A DNA stretch of 64,000 nt. Origin: Rubricella sp038526735 (GTDB lineage Bacteria > Pseudomonadota > Alphaproteobacteria > Rhodobacterales > Rhodobacteraceae). Position numbers and translations under genes: made by a program. The notes below the pieces were generated by a model. That model was not told the DNA's origin. It saw nothing but the letters and a program-made list of their open reading frames with translations, and did no database searches. Below are positions 1 through 7,706 of this stretch, piece by piece. How positions within the stretch are numbered: position 1 is the stretch's first letter; each line of letters begins with the position of its first letter. The DNA is taken from the NCBI GenBank assembly GCA_038526735.1, contig JBCBGM010000008.1:1-64000 (forward strand), given 5' to 3'.

Positions 1-77
1 TCATGTCGTCTTATGCGTATTATGGCGCTGCGGAGTATGATCTGAGCCGCGCCGCCGCGCAGCGCTTTATCGAGTTT
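1..77 (+). other. Inverted continuation of bamD
   Basis: The plus strand from 3 to 77 encodes 25 residues starting MSSYAYYGAAEYD and ending RAAAQRFIEF, which matches the TPR segment expected directly after YPYSNWAK of BamD. It therefore points the wrong way relative to the bamD N-terminus at 75-266. The two arms meet at 75-77, where the bases TTT serve both as Phe of RFIEF and, complemented, as the Lys64 codon. Such a short shared join is typical of a fold-back chimera, but a real 80-bp inversion is possible. Confidence 0.7.
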
Positions 78-266
78 GGCCCAGTTGGAATAGGGGTAGA
101 GGCGCTCCACTTCGGCGAAGGTGTCGCCCGCATCCTTCAACCGACCCTCTTCCAGGTCATTCTCCGCCAGAACGTAGATTTCCTGGGGCTCCAGCGTCTC
201 CAATGCGATTTCTTCGGTGCAGGCTACTAGCACCAACATCGCCAAAAGCATCAGAGCGAGACGCAT
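75..266 (-). pseudogene. bamD: bamD N-terminal part, broken at window edge
   Basis: BamD is the outer-membrane lipoprotein of the BAM complex, which inserts beta-barrel proteins. The frame starts at ATG 266-264. It opens with a lipoprotein signal ending in L-V-A-C (Cys16) and reaches the TPR-type motif ERLYPYSNWAK at residues 54-64. After Lys64 (codon 77-75) homology stops although the frame stays open to position 2. The expected continuation lies on the opposite strand at 3-77. It follows lpxC in the same direction, as is usual in this family of genomes. The identity rests on the signal, the YPYS motif and the context. Confidence 0.8.
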
Positions 267-307
267 CTTTCCCTCCGCAGACCGTGCGTACTGCGATACC
301 TAATGGT

Positions 308-328
308 GGGGGCGTTTGAAACACCCCC
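308..328 (-). terminator. Hairpin between lpxC and bamD
   Basis: On the minus strand a GGGGG run and a CCCCC run flank a short A/T-rich middle with further pairing (TGTTT with AAACG). It lies 23 nt after the lpxC stop. There is no U tract, so it may attenuate transcription or stabilise the mRNA end rather than terminate fully. Confidence 0.3.
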
Positions 329-351
329 AACCCCACAAAGATGTCAGATTT

Positions 352-1272
352 TCACGCGGAGGCGGCGAGGGGTGCCGCATAGCCCGGAAGGCCAGCAACA
401 TCATGCTCTTGGCAGATGTCAAATGCCCAAGCGCCGGGTGTATCAAAGAGCTTGCGCAGCAAAGCGTTTGTCACGCCATGGCCCGCGCGGCGGCCCACGT
501 ACCGGCCCACGATCGGAGCGCCCGCGAGCGCGAGGTCCCCCACGGCGTCCAGCATCTTGTGTCGCACGCACTCATCCTCGTGGCGGAACCCTTCGGGGTT
601 TTGCACCGCGTCCACGTCCACAACGATCGCGTTGTCGAGGGAGCCGCCCAGAGCGAGCCCTTGCTTTTGCAGCGTCTCAACATCCGAGGCGCGCACAAAG
701 GTGCGGCTGTCTGCGAGGATGTCACAAAACGCGCCATTGGCCACGGTCATCCGACGTGACTGCTTGCCAATTGGTGTGTTTGGAAAGTCGATCTCGAAGT
801 CGATCTCGAAAATCTCCGACGGCTCCAGCCGTGCCGTCGCGCCATTGATCTCGACACTCACAGGCTTGAGCACGCGCAGCACGCGGCGGCGTGCGCGTTG
901 CATTTTCAGCCCAACCGCGAGGATCGCCTCGACGAAGGGCGCAGAGCTGCCATCCATGATCGGCACTTCCGGCCCATCAACCACGATCTCGGCATTGGTG
1001 ACGCCCACACCCGCTAGCGCGGCCATCACATGCTCTACGGTCGAGATCGTCTCGCCGGCGTCATTCGAAAGCAGGGTACAAAGCTGGGTATCGGTCACCC
1101 GGTCAAACACCGCCGGAATGGGCGCACTGCCCGCGATATCCGCGCGGCGGAAGACGATGCCGTGGTTCACAGGCGCCGGGTTAATCACCAAACGTGCAGA
1201 CTTGCCCTTGTGCAAACCAACACCGCGCAACTCTGCGGCGCTGGTTAAAGTGGTTTGAAAGTGAGTCTGCAC
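352..1272 (-). CDS. lpxC: UDP-3-O-acyl-N-acetylglucosamine deacetylase
   Basis: LpxC is the zinc enzyme that catalyses the committed step of lipid A synthesis in the cytoplasm. The 306-residue length is normal. The motif STVEHVMAALAGVG carries the first zinc ligand, His81. PIMDGSSAPF follows at about 104-113. The HKMLDAVGDLALAG motif provides the other two zinc ligands (His and Asp). AGHGVTNALLRKLF carries the catalytic His. It is separated from ftsZ by an intrinsic terminator and 209 nt, so it probably has its own promoter in 1273-1423. Placement after ftsZ is the common alphaproteobacterial arrangement. Confidence 0.97.
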   Translation of the reverse strand: MQTHFQTTLTSAAELRGVGLHKGKSARLVINPAPVNHGIVFRRADIAGSAPIPAVFDRVTDTQLCTLLSNDAGETISTVEHVMAALAGVGVTNAEIVVDGPEVPIMDGSSAPFVEAILAVGLKMQRARRRVLRVLKPVSVEINGATARLEPSEIFEIDFEIDFPNTPIGKQSRRMTVANGAFCDILADSRTFVRASDVETLQKQGLALGGSLDNAIVVDVDAVQNPEGFRHEDECVRHKMLDAVGDLALAGAPIVGRYVGRRAGHGVTNALLRKLFDTPGAWAFDICQEHDVAGLPGYAAPLAASA

Positions 1273-1423
1273 GACGCTACCGCCTTTTTTGTTTTTTCGC
1301 TGACACGGTTAACGGAATGCTCCCGTGGGTTGTGTCGCAGTGCAATATAGCGATGGGTCAGCCTTTCGGACAAATCAATGAATATGTCCAACTGCAACAA
1401 AAGCAGCGTCTCTACACCAAAGG

Positions 1424-1462
1424 TCAAAAACAAAGCCCGCCCAGCGGTTTGCGGGGCGGGCC
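1424..1462 (-). terminator. Rho-independent terminator of ftsZ
   Basis: On the minus strand the sequence GCCCGCCCC, a short loop and GGGCGGGC (stem arms 1454-1461 and 1435-1442) is followed by TTTGTTTTTG. It starts about 20 nt past the ftsZ stop and closes the long division operon before lpxC. Confidence 0.9.
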
Positions 1463-1481
1463 ATTGCTATCATGCGAGGCT

Positions 1482-3080
1482 TTAGTTGGCCTGGCGACGC
1501 AGGAATGCTGGAATCTCCATCCGCTCCCGCTCATCGTCATCAAGGCCATCGGGCGCAGGCGCAACCTTCGGCGGGGTGCGCTGCGCGTGCGGCTCATCCC
1601 GATCAACGACACCGCTCATCCGGCTCATCAGCGAACCAATGCCAAACAGGGAAGAGCGATCCTCGGCAGGTTCCGCAACGGGCTGCGGACGCATCTGAGG
1701 CTCTTGCTGCACGGGCGCGGGCGCTGGTGCGGGGCGTTGGCGAGATTGATACCCTTCGGGCACCTTCTCTACCGCGCGCTGCAACCGGGCAAGCGTCTCG
1801 GGCGACGGCTCACCGGGCATAGACGGCTGCGGCGCGATGAACCCTTCAGACGGTGCATGCGCGACAGGCTGCGGCGCAACCGGCTCTTCGCGCACAGCAA
1901 AGAGCGACCCGGCCTGCTCTGGTTCTTGCATCATCGGAGCGGGGGCTGCCTGGGGTGCAGGCGTTGGCGCGGGCATCGGAGCGGGCGCCACCTCCTCACG
2001 CATCACGCTCTGCTGCGGAACCGCCACCGGCTCTGGGATCGGCGCGGGCGCAGGGCGTGCGGCGATCATCCGCTCTGCCTCACGCCGGGCTTCCATCACT
2101 TCCTTGCGCTGCGTCTCGACATCGATGCCGGTGGCAACGACAGACACGCGCACCACCCCCTGCAAAGACGGATCGAGCGTCGAGCCAACGATGATGTTCG
2201 CGTCCGGATCAACTTCAGAGCGGATCCGGTTTGCGGCCTCATCGAGCTCGAAGAGGGTCAGATCATCGCCGCCGGTGATGTTGATAAGCACACCGCGCGC
2301 GCCCTTGAGGCTGATCTCATCCAGCAGCGGGTTGGCGATGGCTTTTTCGGCAGCCTGCACAGCGCGATCTTCGCCAGAGGCCTCTCCGGTGCCCATCATC
2401 GCCTTGCCCATCTCATCCATCACTGAGCGGACATCGGCAAAGTCGAGGTTGATGATCCCGGGGCGGACCATCAGGTCGGTGACACCCTTCACACCTTGGT
2501 AGAGCACGTCATCCGCCATCATGAACGCCTCAGAGAAGGTCGTCTTCTCATTGGCGAGGCGGAAGAGGTTTTGGTTTGGGATGATGATCAGCGTATCGAC
2601 ATGCGCCTGCAGTTCAGAGACGCCAGCCTCCGCCAGACGCATCCGCTTGCTGCCCTCAAACTGAAACGGCTTGGTGACAACACCCACCGTGAGAATGCCC
2701 ATCTCACGCGCGGCGCGGGCGACAACAGGTGCTGCCCCCGTCCCAGTGCCACCGCCCATGCCCCCAGTGATGAAGACCATGTGAGAGCCCGCCAAAGTAT
2801 CGACGATCTCTTCAAGGGATTCTTCTGCAGCGGCGCGACCCACTTCAGGCTTCGCACCTGCGCCCAGCCCTTCGGTCACTTTCGCGCCGAGCTGGATTTT
2901 ATTGTTCGCTTTCGAGCCTTGCATCGCCTGCGCGTCGGTGTTCGCGACAACGAAGTCAGCGCCCGCAAGCTCTTGCTCAATCATGTTATTTACAGCGTTG
3001 CCGCCTGCACCACCCACCCCGAATACAGTGATCCGCGGCTTGAGGTCAGACTGCTCCGCAATGCGGAGATTCAGGGTCAT
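1482..3080 (-). CDS. ftsZ: Cell division GTPase FtsZ
   Basis: FtsZ is the tubulin homologue that forms the Z ring at midcell. The GTP-binding signature GGGTGTG is at residues 109-115, and the N-terminal GVGGAGGNAVNNM loop is at 21-33. The T7-loop motif NLDFADVRSVM is present. The globular part ends near residue 320. A Pro/Ala/Gln-rich linker of about 185 residues follows, then the conserved C-terminal peptide IPAFLRRQAN that binds FtsA. At 532 residues it is longer than E. coli FtsZ (383) because of this linker, which is usual in Rhodobacteraceae. The gene has its own upstream region with clustered GANTC sites. Confidence 0.98.
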   Translation of the reverse strand: MTLNLRIAEQSDLKPRITVFGVGGAGGNAVNNMIEQELAGADFVVANTDAQAMQGSKANNKIQLGAKVTEGLGAGAKPEVGRAAAEESLEEIVDTLAGSHMVFITGGMGGGTGTGAAPVVARAAREMGILTVGVVTKPFQFEGSKRMRLAEAGVSELQAHVDTLIIIPNQNLFRLANEKTTFSEAFMMADDVLYQGVKGVTDLMVRPGIINLDFADVRSVMDEMGKAMMGTGEASGEDRAVQAAEKAIANPLLDEISLKGARGVLINITGGDDLTLFELDEAANRIRSEVDPDANIIVGSTLDPSLQGVVRVSVVATGIDVETQRKEVMEARREAERMIAARPAPAPIPEPVAVPQQSVMREEVAPAPMPAPTPAPQAAPAPMMQEPEQAGSLFAVREEPVAPQPVAHAPSEGFIAPQPSMPGEPSPETLARLQRAVEKVPEGYQSRQRPAPAPAPVQQEPQMRPQPVAEPAEDRSSLFGIGSLMSRMSGVVDRDEPHAQRTPPKVAPAPDGLDDDERERMEIPAFLRRQAN

Positions 3081-3142
3081 GGCCTGTCCTGCCTGTATAA
3101 GTTCTGCTCTACCAATGAGGCGATTTTATTTTTGGTGCCTCT

Positions 3143-3289
3143 GATTCGCTAAAGTAACGCAAACACTGAGTCGCGTCACGGTATTTGTGCAATTGAATCA
3201 ATATGTTTGGCAGAGACTCATGGAGTCGAGACTCAGCTTCCAAGCCGCCCCTAAGACGTCTTTAACTTTAAGAACGAATCGAACGAATC
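3143..3289 (-). promoter_or_regulatory. Cluster of eight GANTC sites upstream of ftsZ
   Basis: The 244-bp gap between ftsA and ftsZ contains GANTC at 3143, 3168, 3195, 3215, 3223, 3230, 3276 and 3285, eight sites in 147 bp. A random sequence would have about one per 256 bp. GANTC is the target of the cell-cycle methyltransferase CcrM, and ftsZ is CcrM/GcrA-regulated in Caulobacter. The segment is also much more AT-rich than its neighbours, which fits a promoter. The exact -35/-10 elements are not clear to me. Confidence 0.65.
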
Positions 3290-3324
3290 TGTTTTCAAAC
3301 AATAATTCGCAGCTTTTGCTCCAC

Positions 3325-4668
3325 TCACCAGCTGTCTTTAAACCAGCGCAATGCACGCCTGAAGCGTTGGCCGCCTGCGCGATCATCGGGCATCTCAAAG
3401 TCCCAATACTCGTCCTGCGGCTTGGCGATGTGCAGCGCGAGACCCACCGCCGCCGAAAACGCGGCCTGGGTTTTGGCCTGAGGCAGACCCGGAATATAGA
3501 CCGGCCGCCCGATCCGAACCTTTCGGCCCAGCACGCGCTGGGCCACGTCCTCTAGGCCCGGCGTTTGACTGCCGCCGCCCGTCAGCACAATCCGCCTGCC
3601 CTGCATATCGCCGAAGGATGCGGCATCGAGGCGATCGCGCACCGCCTCCAAAATCTCCTCAACCCGCGGTCGCATCACGCCGATCAGCTCCGAGCGAGAG
3701 ATCTGGCTGCGCGACGCGTGACGGGCGTGATCCGGCACCGGCAGCTCGATCTGATCGTGGTCATCCATGGAGGTCGGCACAAGGCCGCCGTGCAACGTCT
3801 TGATCCGCTCAGCCACCGCTTGGGGCACGTCGAGGCCCTTGCAGATGTCATTGGTGACTGTGTCGCCGCCCAGACGCACCGAGTCCGCGTAGATCAGATG
3901 ACGCTTAAGGAAGATCGAAAGGCCCGTGGTGCCACCGCCGAGATCAACGCAAGCGCCACCCAGCTCCAACTCTTCCTCAGTCATCGCCGACAGGCCCGCC
4001 GCATAGGCCGAGTGCACCAGACCCGAAAGCTCTAGATCGCAGCGACGGATACTTTGCAGCAGGTTGTGCACCGGTGCGTGGGAGACGGTCATCATATGCG
4101 TGTCAACGGTCAGATGCGCCCCGGTGAGGCCACGCGGATCAGACAGTCCGGTGCGGCTATCGAGGGTGAAGTTCACCGGCATCGCGTGCAAAACCTCACG
4201 CCCCGCACCGTAATCGGGCACATCGCAGGCGGCGAGGGCACGGCCGATATCGGCCTCTGAGACCTCACCATGCGCCACATCCGTGGCCCCCAGCAGCCCA
4301 TAAGACCGTGGGCGACCGCCCGAAAAGCTCGCAATGACATGATCAACACGTGTGTCGGCCATCTTTTGCGCGGCCTGGATCACCGTACGCAACCCACGCT
4401 CCACCTCGTCCATCGAGGTGATCTCTCCGAGAGAGACCCCCCTCGACCGTGTCGTGGAGGCCCCAATGACCCGCATCGCCGCATGACCATCGAGGCGCCC
4501 GACGCCATCGGCCTTGGGCGCGCGCAGCTTGGCCACGTCGATGTCAAGCACGAGGCAGGTGATTTTTGTGGTGCCAATATCAACCACGGCAACGCAGCCA
4601 CGCTTGAGGGCCGTCTCGCGCCGTTCCCGCATCGCACGCTGGGCGAGATAGAGGGTGTTTTGGGTCAT
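3325..4668 (-). CDS. ftsA: Cell division protein FtsA
   Basis: FtsA is an actin-like ATPase that tethers FtsZ to the inner membrane and recruits later division proteins. VVDIGTTKITCLVLD near residue 28 is the phosphate-1 loop. VDLGGGTTGLSIFL and the IVLTGGGSQTPGL motif are the phosphate-2 and adenosine signatures. The C-terminus, RFRRALRWFKDSW, looks like the membrane-binding amphipathic helix. At 447 residues the length is usual for the family. It starts directly after the ftsQ stop (4669), so it is translationally coupled. A large leader separates it from ftsZ downstream. Confidence 0.97.
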   Translation of the reverse strand: MTQNTLYLAQRAMRERRETALKRGCVAVVDIGTTKITCLVLDIDVAKLRAPKADGVGRLDGHAAMRVIGASTTRSRGVSLGEITSMDEVERGLRTVIQAAQKMADTRVDHVIASFSGGRPRSYGLLGATDVAHGEVSEADIGRALAACDVPDYGAGREVLHAMPVNFTLDSRTGLSDPRGLTGAHLTVDTHMMTVSHAPVHNLLQSIRRCDLELSGLVHSAYAAGLSAMTEEELELGGACVDLGGGTTGLSIFLKRHLIYADSVRLGGDTVTNDICKGLDVPQAVAERIKTLHGGLVPTSMDDHDQIELPVPDHARHASRSQISRSELIGVMRPRVEEILEAVRDRLDAASFGDMQGRRIVLTGGGSQTPGLEDVAQRVLGRKVRIGRPVYIPGLPQAKTQAAFSAAVGLALHIAKPQDEYWDFEMPDDRAGGQRFRRALRWFKDSW

Positions 4669-5538
4669 TTATGCGTCCTCTTCGGGGGCAAGCGCCCGCA
4701 GGCGGCGCACCTCGCGCACAGCGTTATCGCTGAGCCGGATCACCGGGCGATCAGGTATGCGGAGGTCAACAAGGGTGATGTCTCGGTTCAAAAGCTCGGT
4801 GCCGCGATGCAGCGCGATGAGATAGGCCAGCGCATCTTGCGGGGCGTCTTCGGGCAGGTGCACTTGCTGCCCGTCGCCCAAATGCAGCGTCCAACGCCGC
4901 TCAGAGACACGGACGAGCGCATGTACCGGCAGCTCCAGCCCCTGCGCTTGCGCGGCAATGGTCAAACCCTCTTGCAGGGCGCTGTCTGCACCCTCGCCCA
5001 TCAGTAGCGGCAACTCGGGGTGATCCTGCCGCATCGCGGCGGGCCGGATGTGACCGCCCTGGCCGTCCAAGAGCAAAAGGCCAGCGGCACTGCGCCAAAG
5101 TGCAACCGGGATGTGCTCACTAACGGCGATCGAGAGCACACCTTCACCGCTGGTGTCGAGCACCGCCGCTTGCACGGCGGGCAAGGCCTCCAGTTCACCG
5201 CGCAACGCATCAAGATCCAGTGACAGTGCCGAGGCTGGCAAACGCATGTTCGTGATAGCCAGCACTTGCTCTGCCGTATCCGCTTGCGCGCCCGACACAA
5301 CCACACTGGTGAGCGCGAGGCTCGGATGATCCAGCACCGCAGATTGGACCGCCCCCACCGCGCCCGCGACCCGCGCCGCATTGCTGGGATGCAGCGCAAC
5401 CGCTGCGATGACACCGATGCCACAGAGCGCGGGCAGCCAAACCGTGAGCGCTGAGCGCACCCCACGCGCAAACCAGAACCGCGAGAGTTTGTAGCGCCAT
5501 TTCGAGGGGGCCGGATCTCTTACCACTACCGATCGCAT
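4669..5538 (-). CDS. ftsQ: Cell division protein FtsQ
   Basis: FtsQ is a bitopic inner-membrane divisome protein linking FtsL/FtsB to the ring. I chose ATG 5538 (MRSVVVRD) over an upstream in-frame start at 5565, because it gives a 13-nt overlap with ddl and a normal length of 289 residues. A basic cytoplasmic tail (about 1-30) is followed by one membrane helix (about 31-52). A POTRA domain begins near HPSLALTSVVVSG, and the FtsQ domain contains VALWRSAAGLLLLDGQG. It lies between ddl and ftsA as in most dcw clusters. Confidence 0.93.
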   Translation of the reverse strand: MRSVVVRDPAPSKWRYKLSRFWFARGVRSALTVWLPALCGIGVIAAVALHPSNAARVAGAVGAVQSAVLDHPSLALTSVVVSGAQADTAEQVLAITNMRLPASALSLDLDALRGELEALPAVQAAVLDTSGEGVLSIAVSEHIPVALWRSAAGLLLLDGQGGHIRPAAMRQDHPELPLLMGEGADSALQEGLTIAAQAQGLELPVHALVRVSERRWTLHLGDGQQVHLPEDAPQDALAYLIALHRGTELLNRDITLVDLRIPDRPVIRLSDNAVREVRRLRALAPEEDA

Positions 5539-6443
5539 GACGCATCCTCCACCAACCACCGGCACAGCGCGCCAAACGACATCCCCTCATGCGCCGCTTG
5601 CTCGGGCGACAACGATGTCGGCGTCATTCCAGGCTGCGTGTTTGTTTCGAGCAGAAAGAGGCCCGCGGCCCCGTTGCTCTCATCCCAGCGAAAATCCGTG
5701 CGAGAGAGGCCACGACACCCCAAAGCCCGATGCGCGCGGAGGGCGTAGTCCTGACACAGCGCAGTAATCTCCGCCGGAACCTCCGCCGGAACCACATGGC
5801 GCGACCCGCCGTCAGCGTATTTCGCATGGTAGTCGTACCAGCCCGAGGTCGCGATGATGTCCGTCACCGGCAAAACCCGGTCGCCAAGAACAGACGCCGT
5901 CAGCTCCCGCCCCGGCACAAACTGCTCCGCCATCAAACGATCCGGCGTGTCGGGCTCCAACTTTGCGGGCCCGTTTGCATGCTCATCAACGATATACACC
6001 CCAACGGAGGAACCCTCGCTTACCGGCTTTAGTACATACGGAGGCGCCATCGGGTGCGCAGTTTGTGCAGCGGCCTTTGTGGTCTCGACATCTTCCACCA
6101 CCGGAAGGCCCGCCGCCCGAAACGCATCCTTCGCCCGGCGTTTGTCCATCGCCAGCGATGACGCCAGGATACCGGAGTGGGTGTAGGGGATGCGCAGCCA
6201 CTCAAGGATGCCCTGCACCGCGCCATCCTCACCCCAACGCCCATGCAAAGCGTTGAACGCCACGTCCGGAGACACGTCTTGCAGACGCGCGGCCACATCT
6301 GGCCCCGCGTCGATCTCGACGACCTCGAATCCTTCTTCCCGCAGCGCGGCCGCCACGCCATTGCCTGTGACAAGAGACACCTCGCGCTCTGCCGAAGGGC
6401 CGCCCATCAAAACCGCGATACGGGGTGCTGCCCTGCTCGACAT
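5526..6443 (-). CDS. ddlB: D-alanine--D-alanine ligase
   Basis: This ATP-grasp enzyme makes D-Ala-D-Ala for the peptidoglycan stem peptide. The N-terminal GGPSAEREVSLVTGNGV motif and the HGRWGEDGAVQGILE motif are typical of Ddl. KPVSEGSSVGV is the ATP-binding segment, and LLETNTQPGMTPTSL near the C-terminus holds the magnesium ligands. The length is 305 residues. Its 3' end overlaps ftsQ by 13 nt, and 36 nt separate it from murB. Confidence 0.96.
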   Translation of the reverse strand: MSSRAAPRIAVLMGGPSAEREVSLVTGNGVAAALREEGFEVVEIDAGPDVAARLQDVSPDVAFNALHGRWGEDGAVQGILEWLRIPYTHSGILASSLAMDKRRAKDAFRAAGLPVVEDVETTKAAAQTAHPMAPPYVLKPVSEGSSVGVYIVDEHANGPAKLEPDTPDRLMAEQFVPGRELTASVLGDRVLPVTDIIATSGWYDYHAKYADGGSRHVVPAEVPAEITALCQDYALRAHRALGCRGLSRTDFRWDESNGAAGLFLLETNTQPGMTPTSLSPEQAAHEGMSFGALCRWLVEDASCDR

Positions 6444-6479
6444 GGCACCCGCCTCAAAATCAGCCCCATTCTCGGGGTC

Positions 6480-7415
6480 TTAATGGGTGAGATTTTTCCC
6501 TACCCGCTTGATCTCCCACTGTAGCGAAATTCCACGTGTTTTCAAAACCCTTTTTCGGACCTCTTCGCCCAGAGTCTCCAGATCATTTGCTGTGGCGGTG
6601 CCAGTGTTAATCATAAAGTTCGAATGCATCTCAGACATCTGCGCGCCGCCAATGCTGAGGCCCCTGCATCCAGCCTCGTCAATCACCTTCCAGGCCTTCA
6701 GGTCCTGCGTGTCATCCGCCCGCCCGGTGGAGGAAAACCCCGCCGGATTGCGGAAGGTGGAGCCGCAGGAACGCTCTTTTGTGGGCTGCGTGGCATCGCG
6801 CTTGGCGAGTTGCTCGGCCATCCGCGCTTCGAGGGCTGCCGGGTCGCCCGCAGGGGCAGTCATTTCCACGCGGGTGATAATAAAACCGTCGGGTAGCTGT
6901 GAAGAGCGATAGGCAAAGCCAAGATCGGCCGACTCTATTCGCAAGGTCTCACCGCTGCGCGCCACCCCCTCGACCCCCGTGACCACATCCGCCATGTAAG
7001 ACCCGTAACACCCCGCATTCATCGTCACCGCGCCGCCCATCGCGCCCGGGATCGTTCGCAAAAACGTCAGGTCGAGCCCCGCCGCCGCCGCCCGCTTGGC
7101 CACCTGCGCATCCAGCGCCGCCGCACCCGCAGTCACTCGATTGCCGTCAATCTCGATCCCATTGAACCCGCGTCCCAGCCGCGCCACGACCCCCGAGATG
7201 CCGCCATCGCGAATGATAAGGTTCGACCCAACACCAACCGGAAACACCGGAATGTCCTCCGGGCAGCCCCTCAAAAACGCGCTCAAATCCTCCACATCCG
7301 CAGGCTGAAACAGCACCTCCGCCGGGCCACCCACCCGCAGCCATGAGATGCGCGACAGGTCAAACCCGTCCGTCAGCGTGCCCCTCACGACTGGAAGTCT
7401 CTCCAAAAGGCTCAT
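6480..7415 (-). CDS. murB: UDP-N-acetylenolpyruvoylglucosamine reductase
   Basis: MurB is the FAD enzyme that reduces UDP-GlcNAc-enolpyruvate to UDP-MurNAc. ATG 7415 (MSLLERLPVV) was chosen because it overlaps the upstream gene by 4 nt. An upstream in-frame extension of 70 residues has no family similarity. WLRVGGPAEVLF and VGVGSNLIIRDGGISGVV bind FAD. SCGSTFRNPAG carries the catalytic serine of type II MurB. The length is 311 residues. This places it between the DUF2484 gene and ddl in the dcw operon. Confidence 0.96.
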   Translation of the reverse strand: MSLLERLPVVRGTLTDGFDLSRISWLRVGGPAEVLFQPADVEDLSAFLRGCPEDIPVFPVGVGSNLIIRDGGISGVVARLGRGFNGIEIDGNRVTAGAAALDAQVAKRAAAAGLDLTFLRTIPGAMGGAVTMNAGCYGSYMADVVTGVEGVARSGETLRIESADLGFAYRSSQLPDGFIITRVEMTAPAGDPAALEARMAEQLAKRDATQPTKERSCGSTFRNPAGFSSTGRADDTQDLKAWKVIDEAGCRGLSIGGAQMSEMHSNFMINTGTATANDLETLGEEVRKRVLKTRGISLQWEIKRVGKNLTH

Positions 7416-7651
7416 CGCACCTGCCTGACAATCCACCGCCACGCAAACCAGACCGGCCAGCGCAGCACACTCATCATCGCGATGAGCACCACACCGGCCC
7501 AGAGCGCCCCGTTTTGCCACCACACGCCTAGTAAAATCGGTGCCCCCACTGCCATTAATCCATAGGCTGCCCGCCAGTGGATGCGGTTTGGCATCAACGC
7601 AATCCCCGTCGCCACCACACCCCAAATGCCTGCCAGAACAAGAAAGAGCAT
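7412..7651 (-). CDS. Small membrane protein, DUF2484 family
   Basis: This is a 79-residue protein with three predicted membrane helices: MLFLVLAGIWGVVATGIAL, AYGLMAVGAPILLGVWW and GALWAGVVLIAMMSVL. A basic C-terminus follows (FAWRWIVRQVR). The start at 7651 is the first codon after a hairpin repeat, and the stop overlaps murB by 4 nt. DUF2484 genes are found at this place in Rhodobacteraceae dcw clusters, which suggests a role in envelope growth. No function is established. The family call is from memory of the context and hydropathy. Confidence 0.75.
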   Translation of the reverse strand: MLFLVLAGIWGVVATGIALMPNRIHWRAAYGLMAVGAPILLGVWWQNGALWAGVVLIAMMSVLRWPVWFAWRWIVRQVR

Positions 7652-7660
7652 CCCGCCCCT

Positions 7661-7694
7661 TTCAATGGTCCACAAATATGCCCGCCGGAGGCGG
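7661..7694 (-). repeat. Intra-operon hairpin repeat, copy 1
   Basis: On the minus strand this reads as a CCGCC-TCC-GGCGG hairpin followed by GCATATTTGTG and GACCATTGAA. A nearly identical copy lies at 10207-10240 and a related one near 61921-61946. It fills the gap between the murC stop and the DUF2484 gene and ends 9 nt before the latter's start codon. Confidence 0.8.
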
Positions 7695-7706
7695 AACCGG
7701 GCGCCG

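Noticed and set aside
1194..2426. A 410-codon open frame on the plus strand over lpxC and ftsZ
   Set aside because: It is antisense to ftsZ, has Arg/His-rich composition, no family motif and no ribosome-binding site. It is a result of high GC content.
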